Below are positions 8,999 through 17,943 of a DNA stretch of 64,000 nucleotides, piece after piece. The stretch lies in assembly GCA_002382805.1 (NCBI GenBank), contig DGAD01000054.1, forward strand, positions 104,995 through 168,994, read 5' to 3'. The stretch comes from Clostridiales bacterium UBA4039. Its GTDB lineage: Bacteria; Bacillota; Clostridia; Lachnospirales; Vallitaleaceae. Below the pieces are notes generated by a model. That model searched no databases. It was not told the DNA's origin and saw only the letters and a program-made list of their open reading frames with translations. A program made the position numbers and the translations under genes. How positions within the stretch are numbered: position 1 is the first letter of the stretch; each line of letters starts with the position of its first letter.

Positions 8999-10262
8999 TA
9001 ATACAACATATAAAATTAGTGTTATTCTTCCAATGCACAATCGACAGGAGTACATTAGTGCGTCTTTAACTAGCGTTCTAGAACAAACGCTTAAAGAGGT
9101 AGAAATTGTATGCATAGATGATGGGTCGACAGATTGCACGGTACATATTGTAAAAGAATTTATAGGTAAACATAGCAATATAAAATTGATTGAACAAGAA
9201 CACAAAGGTGTTGGAGTTGCAAGAAATATAGGAATAGCACAAGCATTAGGCGAGTTTATCTTCTTCATGGACAGTGATGATTTTTTCTATTCAAATGAGG
9301 CGCTTAAAACACTTTACAAGACGGCGAAATCGCACAAAGCATATGTTTGTGGAGGAGGAATGTGTAAATTTGATAATGGTAAAATTATCAAAAAATATTA
9401 TGGATGGTTGAAAGATATGGCGTTTGAGAAATCTGGTTGGGTGAATTACGAAGATTATCAGTTTCAGTCCGGATTTACTCGGTTTATATATCAGAGAGAG
9501 TTTTTATTAAAGCATAATTTAAAGTTCCCAAATTACGTACGTTACCAAGATCCACCTTTTTTTGTAAATACAATGATAGCAGCAGAGAAATTTTATGCTG
9601 TTTCTGAGATCATTTATACATATCGTGTAGGACATAAACGCTTATCAATGGAAAAAAAAATGGTTGTTGATTATGGAAGAGGAATACGAGATGTTTTGGA
9701 AATAGCGTTAAAGAATGATTTTTCAAAATTATATGAAAATGTAAAGTTTTCATTAGAAGGTGCATTAAAACCGTATTTATATAAATTGATATATCAAGAA
9801 GATATAGAAGCTATTGAACTAGCGCATGAACTAAATATTCTTATGTCACACGAAGAAAAAAAAATGTTTGCATTCGGAAATCAAGCAAAAGAATATATTG
9901 AATCCATCAAAAAAGAAGCGGATGATTTTTTGAAAACAATTGATGCGTTTGAAGCAGTATATATTTTTGGAGCAGGAAAAGTTGGAATGAGAACTGCTGA
10001 ATTTATAAAAAAATCTGGATGTAATACGTTAAAGGAATATATCGTTACAAATATAAGTGATAACCTTCCAATTATTAATGGTATTAAAGTTAGAGCTTTG
10101 GAGACAAAACGAGAAGAAATCAATAATACAATAGTTCTCATTGCATTGTTTAAATCTAACATATCAGAAGTTATTGATGCTTTAAAGGAGAGGGGATTGA
10201 ATAATTATATGATTATTCATCCTGAGAAAATGGAATTTTGGAATATACTTATTGATGTATAA
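8991..10262 (+). CDS. Glycosyltransferase family 2 with C-terminal Rossmann-like domain
   Basis: I chose the ATG at 8991, preceded by AGGAG at 8981-8985, over an in-frame GTG at 8985 that lies inside that binding site. The first ~230 residues are a GT-A domain: ISVILPMHNR, CIDDGSTD and the DxD-like MDSDDF. The final ~95 residues form a separate domain, starting VYIFGAGKVGMRTAEF and ending in a repeated beta-alpha pattern, which recurs in five other proteins of this cluster. Family 2 enzymes invert; donor and acceptor are unknown. The gene overlaps the preceding GT4 gene by 8 bp, so coupled translation is likely. Confidence 0.87.
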   Translation: MNNNTTYKISVILPMHNRQEYISASLTSVLEQTLKEVEIVCIDDGSTDCTVHIVKEFIGKHSNIKLIEQEHKGVGVARNIGIAQALGEFIFFMDSDDFFYSNEALKTLYKTAKSHKAYVCGGGMCKFDNGKIIKKYYGWLKDMAFEKSGWVNYEDYQFQSGFTRFIYQREFLLKHNLKFPNYVRYQDPPFFVNTMIAAEKFYAVSEIIYTYRVGHKRLSMEKKMVVDYGRGIRDVLEIALKNDFSKLYENVKFSLEGALKPYLYKLIYQEDIEAIELAHELNILMSHEEKKMFAFGNQAKEYIESIKKEADDFLKTIDAFEAVYIFGAGKVGMRTAEFIKKSGCNTLKEYIVTNISDNLPIINGIKVRALETKREEINNTIVLIALFKSNISEVIDALKERGLNNYMIIHPEKMEFWNILIDV

Positions 10263-10298
10263 ATCCAATATTGAAACAATGATAACAAGGAGATAAAA

Positions 10299-11513
10299 AT
10301 GGCAAAAGTAAGTATAATCATACCAATATACAATGTGGATAAATATTTAGATACATGTATTGAAAGTGCCAGAAATCAATCATTAGAAGATCTTGAAATT
10401 ATTTGTATTGATGATTATTCAACGGACCAAAGCCTTGAAGTGCTTCGTCGCCATCAGATAGACGATCAGCGCATTATTGTCATTGAAAACACCAAGAACC
10501 TAGGGCAGTCCTATTCTAGAAATATTGGAATACAAAAAGCTACAGGAGAGTATATCTATTTTCTTGATTCAGATGATTTTATTGAACATGATGCCATGGA
10601 AAAGCTATATTTTTACGCAAAAAGCCGTTCCCTTGAAGTGATTTTCTTTGATGCACAGTTAATTTTTGAAAGTGAAACGTTGGAAAAAAAATTTATGACA
10701 TATCAAAGCGAACGTTCCCATACATATGAAGAAGAAAGCGGCGAGAAACTGTTCCAAAAATTCATAGAAAATAATGAATGGTCGGCAAGTCCACCTAGGC
10801 AATTTTGGAGCAAAAATTTTATTGACAGTATTGAGCTAAGCTTTTGGGAAGGGATTATACATGAAGATGAATTGTTTTCATTTATAGGAATACTTCAAGC
10901 TAAAAAAACTGCATGCATTAAGCAACGATACTTTATAAGACGTTTGCGTGAAGGTTCTACAATGACGATGAAGCAAGAAGCATATCGATTGGAATCAATA
11001 CTTGTTGTTTATCGGCAGGCATTAGAGTATTGGCTTACGCATCACTTTATGGAAAAAACCAATGAAGCTATTCATAAGTATTTGATGAAGTTAACTAGAC
11101 AGATTAAGCGATTGTCCATGCATACAGAGCTTTTAAATGATGAAGTGATTTTACAGCATATGCACACATTAATATCATTAAATGGTATTGATGAACATGC
11201 ATATGAGCGCCTTCTATATCAAGTGAAAAAGCAACGTCAAGCATATGAACAGATTATCTTATATGGAACGGGACAAATGGCTGAAGAGATACTTCATCTA
11301 TTTAACCGACATAATATTTCAGTATCAAAAGTTGTAGTTTCAGTAAAGACCAATGAAAAACGGTATTTTTACGGGCATCAAATATATACATGCCGACAGA
11401 TAAAAGAGTTGGCCGCTACATCACTTGTGGTTATTGCTACAAGCAAAAAGTATCATCAAGATATTATAAAACATATCCATCAATATGGATTTTTCAATTA
11501 CATCAAAGTATAA
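10299..11513 (+). CDS. Glycosyltransferase family 2 with C-terminal Rossmann-like domain
   Basis: The 404 residues open with VSIIIPIYNVDKYLD, followed by ICIDDYSTD and FLDSDDFIEHD, the nucleotide- and metal-binding parts of a GT-A fold. A WEGIIHEDELF segment near residue 185 fits the usual acceptor-side acidic ED motif. From about residue 315 the shared accessory domain begins (ILYGTGQMAEE) and runs to the end, with VVIATSKKYHQDI. It looks like a paralogue of the next gene, with the same domain order and similar spacing of motifs. The pair may have arisen by local duplication and may add successive sugars. Confidence 0.87.
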   Translation: MAKVSIIIPIYNVDKYLDTCIESARNQSLEDLEIICIDDYSTDQSLEVLRRHQIDDQRIIVIENTKNLGQSYSRNIGIQKATGEYIYFLDSDDFIEHDAMEKLYFYAKSRSLEVIFFDAQLIFESETLEKKFMTYQSERSHTYEEESGEKLFQKFIENNEWSASPPRQFWSKNFIDSIELSFWEGIIHEDELFSFIGILQAKKTACIKQRYFIRRLREGSTMTMKQEAYRLESILVVYRQALEYWLTHHFMEKTNEAIHKYLMKLTRQIKRLSMHTELLNDEVILQHMHTLISLNGIDEHAYERLLYQVKKQRQAYEQIILYGTGQMAEEILHLFNRHNISVSKVVVSVKTNEKRYFYGHQIYTCRQIKELAATSLVVIATSKKYHQDIIKHIHQYGFFNYIKV

Positions 11514-11531
11514 GAGATCGAGGTATATCCC

Positions 11532-12797
11532 ATGAAGCTAAATCAGGAAGTGCTACTATCCTTTATTATTCCAGTATATAATGTTAAAGACTATCTAGCG
11601 CAATGTCTAGAAAGCGTTTTGAATCAAATAGATGATCAATGTGAGATCATCTGTGTTGAAGATCAGTCAACAGATGAGTCCTATTCGATTTTATTAGAAT
11701 ATAAGCAGCAGTTTCCTAAGATGAATATTATACGTAATGCAAAAAATAGAGGGTTATCCTATTCGAGAAATCAAGGAATAAAGCAAGCGAAAGGAAGATT
11801 CCTTGTCTTCTTAGATTCCGATGATTATATGGGACCGACGTTTGTCGAACAGATTAAAGCATCACTCGAACAGACAAAGGTTGATATTATAGCTTTTAAT
11901 ACATGTAGGTTTGAAGATAAAGGGTCAAAAAAAGAGATTATAACACACCTAAAAGCACCTGTTAAATCCCCTGATGAAAGGATGCTTGGGGCAGAAGAGG
12001 CATTTAAACAATTGCTTAAAGACAGTGAACTGATGGTTGCGGTTTGGAATAAAATATACCGTCGTAGTTTTTTGTTGGAGAAGGGGATAACCTTCATGGA
12101 GGGAATCTTACATGAAGATGTACCATTTTGCTTCAAAACACTGCTACAGGCAGAGTCTATTATATTCCTAGACCAGGCTTTTTATTATTATCGTATCCGA
12201 GAGGGTTCTATCATGCATGGAAAGCATAGCGAGAACCATATAAAGAGTATATTTTATGGCTATCTAGATTCACTGGAATTTTGGAAAAGATATATCCGCG
12301 ATCATAAGCATGATATGAATTCATATATTGAAAAATACCTTGAAAATAAATATTTACATCACATGCGAATACGGATGAAGTCACTTGGGATGCCAACGTT
12401 GAATTTTGAAGATCCGATTGTCCAGTTTCAATGGGAGCATTTTAATATATATACTTGTGCAGATACATATGCATTTGACAAACTTGCGGATAATCAAGAG
12501 ATTATAATATATGGTGCTGGCATGGTCGCTCAAAAAGTGTTTTTGGAAGCGATGAAGCATTCTGTTCCCATATTGGGGATCGCTGTATCAAAGGCAAAAG
12601 TGAATGAGAGAATGTATACGTATCGTGTCAAAGAAATTACAAAGTATATAGAATATAATGAAGACGCGTTGATTCTTGTAGCAACATCAAAAAAATTGTA
12701 TCCGGAAATTGAAAAGTATTTGATACAGTTAAAGTTTAAGCATATTATGTTCATTGATGCGTTAAAAACAAAGGATTATGAAGGAGAAATATGCTAA
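11532..12797 (+). CDS. Glycosyltransferase family 2 with C-terminal Rossmann-like domain
   Basis: This 421-residue GT-A enzyme has LSFIIPVYNVKDYLAQC at the N-terminus, CVEDQSTDES, and FLDSDDYMG as the DxD-like site. FMEGILHEDVPF near residue 200 corresponds to WEGIIHEDELF of the preceding protein. The C-terminal domain starts at about residue 318 with IIIYGAGMVAQK and includes ILVATSKKLYPEI. Similarity to the upstream glycosyltransferase along its whole length suggests tandem duplication. The stop codon overlaps the start of the next gene by 7 bp. Donor and acceptor cannot be predicted. Confidence 0.87.
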   Translation: MKLNQEVLLSFIIPVYNVKDYLAQCLESVLNQIDDQCEIICVEDQSTDESYSILLEYKQQFPKMNIIRNAKNRGLSYSRNQGIKQAKGRFLVFLDSDDYMGPTFVEQIKASLEQTKVDIIAFNTCRFEDKGSKKEIITHLKAPVKSPDERMLGAEEAFKQLLKDSELMVAVWNKIYRRSFLLEKGITFMEGILHEDVPFCFKTLLQAESIIFLDQAFYYYRIREGSIMHGKHSENHIKSIFYGYLDSLEFWKRYIRDHKHDMNSYIEKYLENKYLHHMRIRMKSLGMPTLNFEDPIVQFQWEHFNIYTCADTYAFDKLADNQEIIIYGAGMVAQKVFLEAMKHSVPILGIAVSKAKVNERMYTYRVKEITKYIEYNEDALILVATSKKLYPEIEKYLIQLKFKHIMFIDALKTKDYEGEIC

Positions 12798-14008
12798 AAA
12801 TTGGAATCCAATCTCGAGGAATTATAAAAGAAAATGCCATAGAAGAAGGCTATAAAACCATCAAATCAAGCGGTATAACATGTGTAGATTATGATATACT
12901 ACATCAAAAAGGCGCGCTGACAAATACACAGTATTATCAAAAACATATAGCATGCGCAAAAAGACATGAGATTACGTTTGCTCAAGTTCATGCACCTGTA
13001 TTAAAGCATGAACAAGAATATGTACGAAGCCATCAACAGGGGTACACATTAGAGTATATTGTGGATGTGCTCAAACAAAGTGTCGATATTTGTAAAGTTC
13101 TTGAGAGTCCTTTTTTGGTTGTCCATGCCCTCAATACAGCGGATAAGACAACAAAAGATGAAGAGTTTGCGTTAAATATAGAGTTGTTCACACGTGTAGG
13201 TGCTTATGCGATGGAGCATGACGTAACGATATGTATAGAAAACGTTCCATATAGAAAAGAAAACATCTTACAAGAGGGTGCCTGTTCAAGGGCGCAAGAT
13301 ATTGTAAACTATATCGAACGTCTTAACCAAAAATTGGGACATGCTTGCTTTGGTGCTTGCTTTGATATTGGACATGCCAATATACTTAAGCATAATTTTG
13401 AGCAAGAGATTCTTAAGTTAGGAGACTACTTAAAAGTTGTCCATATACATGATAATGATGGGGCTCGTGATTTACATCAGATGCCATATTGTTTTACCCA
13501 CCAAGAGCAAAATTTTTCCAATACGGATTGGAGTGGTTTCTTAGTTGCGTTGCGTCAGATAAAATATCGCGGTGTATTAAGTTTTGAGACGTATAAGCTA
13601 TTTACTTCAATGCCTGGAATATTACAGACAGAACTTCTAAAATTCCTATATAAAATAGGTGTGCATTTCTCAACGGTTATTTTATATGAAGAGCGTCTAA
13701 AAAAATATAAAGGGCATAATAGAGTTGTCTTTGGCGCAGGGAAAATGTTAGATGTTTATATGAAGTTTTTTGGAGAAGAATATAGACCCCATTATATTGT
13801 GGATAATAATGCGAAGCTCTGGGGGACACAAAAATACGGAATATTGATTTGTGATCCAAAGATGTTAGCTCAGAGCGAGCAAAAAAATAATGTGGTCATT
13901 ATCTGTAGTGCATATTATGAAGAGATAATTATTCAACTGCAAAGTATGGGTATCAATCAATATGAGTTATCTGAAGAAATTCTACGTATGTCAGGGAAAC
14001 CCCAATGA
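12791..14008 (+). CDS. Sugar phosphate isomerase/epimerase-like (TIM barrel) with accessory domain
   Basis: Residues 1-285 resemble the xylose-isomerase-like TIM-barrel family (AP endonuclease 2 fold): FAQVHAPV, FLVVHALNT, ICIENVPYRKE, ACFDIGHANI and VVHIHDNDG carry the His/Glu/Asp residues that bind the divalent metal. Such proteins usually isomerise or epimerise small sugars or keto sugars. The last ~115 residues are the cluster's accessory Rossmann-like domain, beginning VVFGAGKMLDVYMKFFGEE and followed by IVDNNAKLWG. The VDNN-x3-WG signature is nearly identical in the 17944-20196 protein. The exact substrate is unknown. It may supply or modify a sugar for the flanking transferases. Confidence 0.82.
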   Translation: MLKIGIQSRGIIKENAIEEGYKTIKSSGITCVDYDILHQKGALTNTQYYQKHIACAKRHEITFAQVHAPVLKHEQEYVRSHQQGYTLEYIVDVLKQSVDICKVLESPFLVVHALNTADKTTKDEEFALNIELFTRVGAYAMEHDVTICIENVPYRKENILQEGACSRAQDIVNYIERLNQKLGHACFGACFDIGHANILKHNFEQEILKLGDYLKVVHIHDNDGARDLHQMPYCFTHQEQNFSNTDWSGFLVALRQIKYRGVLSFETYKLFTSMPGILQTELLKFLYKIGVHFSTVILYEERLKKYKGHNRVVFGAGKMLDVYMKFFGEEYRPHYIVDNNAKLWGTQKYGILICDPKMLAQSEQKNNVVIICSAYYEEIIIQLQSMGINQYELSEEILRMSGKPQ

Positions 14009-14035
14009 CAGCAACTGAAATGTGAGGCTATTTTT

Positions 14036-15382
14036 ATGAAGAATAAGAAAATCATTATTTTTGGCTTAGGACAAATATTTAAAAATCGACAAAATCAATT
14101 TCAGTGGGACAATGTAGTCGGTGTATCTGATAACCACATACAACATCCTTTAAAGGAGCATCCAGAGATTCAATACATTCAACCTTCTAAGATTTGTCAA
14201 TGGGAGTATGATTATGTCGTGATTTGTGCGGGCTATGGGGCGGCGTCGGAGATATTTGAACAGTTATGCAATAGCTGTGAGATTCAACCTGAGAAAATTA
14301 TAAGTGATAAAAAGTACTTTGGTGAAATCTCGTGGGAAGCGAGGTCATTGATTGAAGTGATTTGCCAATACCAGATTCATTCGCTTAGTGATCCACAACG
14401 ATACTTGGCGCAACACGGCGTATTAACGATGACAAATGTTAAAGGTAAATCCTATGCACATATTCAACTGTCATATGAACGTGAAAGCAACCAAGCTATT
14501 ATTCTTGGAAAAAATGTATTAGCCTTAAAAGATACCCATAAATATGCATATATTTTTATACCTAAATCTGTAGAGGCAGGTTCAACTCAGGTTATTGAGT
14601 CTCTTAAATCCTATGAAAGAGAAAAAGTCTCTAGATTGGATTTAAGTTGCATATGCTTTGTTCGAAAAACAGATGTCACAATGTATGTCATAACCCATGT
14701 GAATTTTATGGTGCCTGAACAAGAGTTTTTTTCGCCATTATGGGTTGGTGATGACCATTCGCGATGGATTGAGGCCTATGTAGAAAATGGAGATAATATT
14801 CGAAGGCTCAATGGAAAGATTAATGAATGTACCGGAATATATTGGATATGGAAAAATACTTCTACAAAATACATGGGTATCAATCATTACCGTCGTTATT
14901 TCTTGGATGACAAGACGCATGACATTATCACGAGAGAACAGATGGACAAGCACCTAAGGCAATATGATATTCTGGTAGCTGGCGCGGTAACCTCAGGAAA
15001 GGTCAGCAATGCGGAAAATATTCGGGAGAGTATTGATGAAGAGGCTTTTTCAAATGCATATATGCTTATAGAAAAAAGCATCGAAAAAAATCAACCAACA
15101 TATTTGGAGCCTTTTTACAATGTAATGCATGGCGTGGTTTTTTTCCCGTTTAATATGTTTGTCATGCCTAGATATATATTTAATCAATATTGTGAATGGT
15201 TGTTTTCGATTATCATTCCGGCGGCCGAGGCGTTTGATAATTCGGGATATGATTCATATAGTCAAAGAGCAGTAGGTTTTTTTGCAGAACGTCTATTAAC
15301 AGTGTGGTTAAGCAAGCAAAAATATCAAATCAAAGAACTGCCGGTATTACTTAAAGATACGGTGATCAATACGAATAATTAA
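14036..15382 (+). CDS. DUF4422-type glycosyltransferase with N-terminal accessory domain
   Basis: The 448-residue protein begins with KIIIFGLGQIFKNR, a divergent copy of the accessory domain that other cluster proteins carry at the C-terminus. The region from about residue 225 matches the DUF4422 glycosyltransferase family: YVITHVNF, PLWVGDD, then ECTGIYWIWKN and YMGINHYRRYF at about 265-295. The HYRRYF block with a preceding E-x-TG-x-YW is diagnostic. DUF4422 proteins are found in capsule and other surface glycan clusters. The reaction is assumed to be glycosyl transfer, with unknown sugar. The inversion of domain order relative to the neighbours is unusual. Confidence 0.83.
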   Translation: MKNKKIIIFGLGQIFKNRQNQFQWDNVVGVSDNHIQHPLKEHPEIQYIQPSKICQWEYDYVVICAGYGAASEIFEQLCNSCEIQPEKIISDKKYFGEISWEARSLIEVICQYQIHSLSDPQRYLAQHGVLTMTNVKGKSYAHIQLSYERESNQAIILGKNVLALKDTHKYAYIFIPKSVEAGSTQVIESLKSYEREKVSRLDLSCICFVRKTDVTMYVITHVNFMVPEQEFFSPLWVGDDHSRWIEAYVENGDNIRRLNGKINECTGIYWIWKNTSTKYMGINHYRRYFLDDKTHDIITREQMDKHLRQYDILVAGAVTSGKVSNAENIRESIDEEAFSNAYMLIEKSIEKNQPTYLEPFYNVMHGVVFFPFNMFVMPRYIFNQYCEWLFSIIIPAAEAFDNSGYDSYSQRAVGFFAERLLTVWLSKQKYQIKELPVLLKDTVINTNN

Positions 15383-15396
15383 AAGGAGAGAACCCA

Positions 15397-17916
15397 ATGC
15401 GACAATTTGTAAAAAATCAGATTTTGCCGATTTTAGACTCAATGTTTGAGCTACATCAAGTAATTATAGGGATAGACAGTATAGAGCAAAAAAAGGTGTT
15501 TATTCAAGATTGTCAAGAAGCAGGTCGTGCAATCAAAGAGGTTATTGATGAAAATACAACCGATGCAACTAAGACGACCTTAGCTTATGAAAATTATGTG
15601 CAGGCTTTGGGAGTGTGTGAAGAAAAAGAAAGCTTAGATGATGTGGACTTAAAGGTGTTGAATGTATACCCGGATTTTTTGAAGAACCTAATAGAGACAA
15701 CCCCAACAACATATCATGTGGTTTTTTTACCGTATAAGGCAGCGATGTGGGATAGCTTAGAAAGCATATGGAAAGCAGCCCAGGCGGATAAAAACTGTGT
15801 AGCCCATGTGATTGCGATTCCATTTTTTGAATATAATAGTAAAAATGAGTCATGGGAAGCACGTTATGAAGGCGATCTTTTTCCGGCAGATGTCCCCGTG
15901 ACACATTATCAACAGTACTCGATTGAGATGATGCAGCCGGATATCGTTTATATACACAACCCCTATGATAATAGAAATCGAATTACAAGCGTACATCCAG
16001 ACTATTACTCTGAAAAGCTCAAACAAAATGTCGGACGACTTATTTATGTACCATATTATGTAACGAGTGGTTTTTTTCCAACAGAACATTTAGGGTTATC
16101 GGCATATGATCATGTAGACAATATCGTTGTACAGTCAGAGCATGTGCGAAGCAAATTTATAGCTACGCCATACTATGAAAAAGTTGTTGTATTTGGCTCG
16201 CCTAAATTAGACCATATAATAAATGCCTGCAGAAAAAAAACATCAATACCTAAAGCGTGGGAACCTATGCTTAAGGGGCGAAAAGCGATTATGCTTAATA
16301 CAAGTATTACATCTTTTTTAACAGATGGAGAAATCTATATAAACAAATTATTACAATTATTTAAACATGTGCAAAAGCTTAACTCGCTCTGTCTTATTTG
16401 GCGCCCGCATCCTCTGTTGGAGGGAACGGTTAGGTCGATGCGTCCTGAACTGACACACCGTTATGAAGAATTGGTCAACTATTTTGTATCGAATAATGTG
16501 GGGGTCTATGATACATCCCCACATCTATCGCGTACAATAGCGCTTTCAGAAGGCTATATAGGTGAAGAGGGGACATCCGTTATCAACTTATTTGAAGTTG
16601 TTGGAAAACCTGTGTTTACATTAGATAGCATCATAAGTCAGGATTTTGTCGGAATAGAGCAACGACGTCTTCTGATGTTGGATGCGACGGTGAACAACGA
16701 TGACCTATACTTTACGGCAGGTGCTGTTAGTGGGTTGTTTCATATGGATTTAAATTCAAAGCAGATAAACTTTATAGATCGCCTAAAAAATCAGCCGAAA
16801 TGGGTTAACACATATATAGGAATGGATCAAGACGCTGAGCAGGATACAATTTACTTTGCACCGTACTTAGCAACCTGGCCGGCAAAATACTCAATATCAA
16901 CACAACAGCTATCTGAACTGCCCTTAAGACAAGGGCAGGAAAGCATAGGTTGTAAAGGTGTTGTAAAATACAAGCAGTCAATCTTCTATATTCCGATGAC
17001 CCATGGGAATATGTTTGAATATGACTTGAAGGACAATACATGGAAGACACATAGTGCGTGTTTGGAAAAAGTTCCAAAGACACAACGCAACACCATCAAT
17101 AAGGTGGGAGGCTATGCGGTTGATGAGCAGCGTTTGTGGATAACGCTGGAAAATTCTCACTGCATTATTGAGTTTGATATGGACACAAGAAAGTATCAAT
17201 ACCATGCATTAGGAGAGGCTAATTATGGTTATAGTGCGATTACATGCGACGGGAATGATCTGTGGCTGGCAGAAGTGCATAGTGGGTATATAGTGCAGTG
17301 GAATCATCAAACACTTAAAACGCAATTATATAGTATGCCAAAAGCATTTAAACTATGGACAAATAATTTGAATGTTCCCTTAACGCATCTGCAACTGCTA
17401 AACTTGAAAGACTATATTGTCACAGTTCCGGGGTTTGCAAAATATGGCGTTAAAGTTAACAAAAAAACCGGCGCGACCAGTATACTTTCTCCAGAATTTT
17501 GGGAAGGGGCAGATCAGATTGCCAACGGATATCACCCGAAAAGAGTTTTTTCAACGATGATGGCAAAACAAATTGCGGATAATACCCTATTAATTCAGCG
17601 TCGATCTGATGGAAAAGTTGCAATTATTCAGTTGGAAAGTGATCAAATAGAGACTTTTTATCCAACCTTGTCTGAAGAGGTGTATATGCAAGTGTTTAAA
17701 GGCGAAGATGGATTTGAACAAAGTGATGCATATCATGTTTTTTGCCGAAAGGAAAGCCGCTACTTTACGTTACAAGGATTTCTTGATGATATTATTCATG
17801 AACAACTTGAAGGTGTAAAAGAACGGCAATTAAAAGCTGCCCAGACGATGGCAGATAATTTGGACGGAACGAGTGGAGAAAAAATCTACAAATATTTTAT
17901 CGATAATTTAGTGTAG
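15397..17916 (+). CDS. TagB/TagF-like glycerophosphotransferase with C-terminal beta-propeller-like region
   Basis: The 839-residue protein has a short helical N-terminus. A CDP-glycerol glycerophosphotransferase-like domain follows at about residues 105-415: VVFLPYKAAMWDSLESIW, PDIVYIHNPYD, the KLDH block and the donor-side IWRPHPLLEGT. TagB/TagF enzymes transfer glycerol-phosphate (or a similar CDP-activated group) to a glycan. Residues about 425-800 show repeated blades with patterns such as NDDLYFTAGAVSGLFHMDL and QSIFYIPMTHGNMFEYDL, consistent with a beta-propeller. That tail is unusual for the family and may bind the acceptor. The CDP donor could come from either TagD-like domain in the cluster. 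No membrane segment is evident. Confidence 0.8.
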   Translation: MRQFVKNQILPILDSMFELHQVIIGIDSIEQKKVFIQDCQEAGRAIKEVIDENTTDATKTTLAYENYVQALGVCEEKESLDDVDLKVLNVYPDFLKNLIETTPTTYHVVFLPYKAAMWDSLESIWKAAQADKNCVAHVIAIPFFEYNSKNESWEARYEGDLFPADVPVTHYQQYSIEMMQPDIVYIHNPYDNRNRITSVHPDYYSEKLKQNVGRLIYVPYYVTSGFFPTEHLGLSAYDHVDNIVVQSEHVRSKFIATPYYEKVVVFGSPKLDHIINACRKKTSIPKAWEPMLKGRKAIMLNTSITSFLTDGEIYINKLLQLFKHVQKLNSLCLIWRPHPLLEGTVRSMRPELTHRYEELVNYFVSNNVGVYDTSPHLSRTIALSEGYIGEEGTSVINLFEVVGKPVFTLDSIISQDFVGIEQRRLLMLDATVNNDDLYFTAGAVSGLFHMDLNSKQINFIDRLKNQPKWVNTYIGMDQDAEQDTIYFAPYLATWPAKYSISTQQLSELPLRQGQESIGCKGVVKYKQSIFYIPMTHGNMFEYDLKDNTWKTHSACLEKVPKTQRNTINKVGGYAVDEQRLWITLENSHCIIEFDMDTRKYQYHALGEANYGYSAITCDGNDLWLAEVHSGYIVQWNHQTLKTQLYSMPKAFKLWTNNLNVPLTHLQLLNLKDYIVTVPGFAKYGVKVNKKTGATSILSPEFWEGADQIANGYHPKRVFSTMMAKQIADNTLLIQRRSDGKVAIIQLESDQIETFYPTLSEEVYMQVFKGEDGFEQSDAYHVFCRKESRYFTLQGFLDDIIHEQLEGVKERQLKAAQTMADNLDGTSGEKIYKYFIDNLV

Positions 17917-17943
17917 AATTAAAGTTGTGGTTAGGAGCATAGA

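Noticed and set aside
15569-15904. Minus-strand 111-residue open frame
   Set aside because: It lies wholly inside the TagB/TagF-like gene, has no ribosome site and no recognisable domain; it is a shadow frame.
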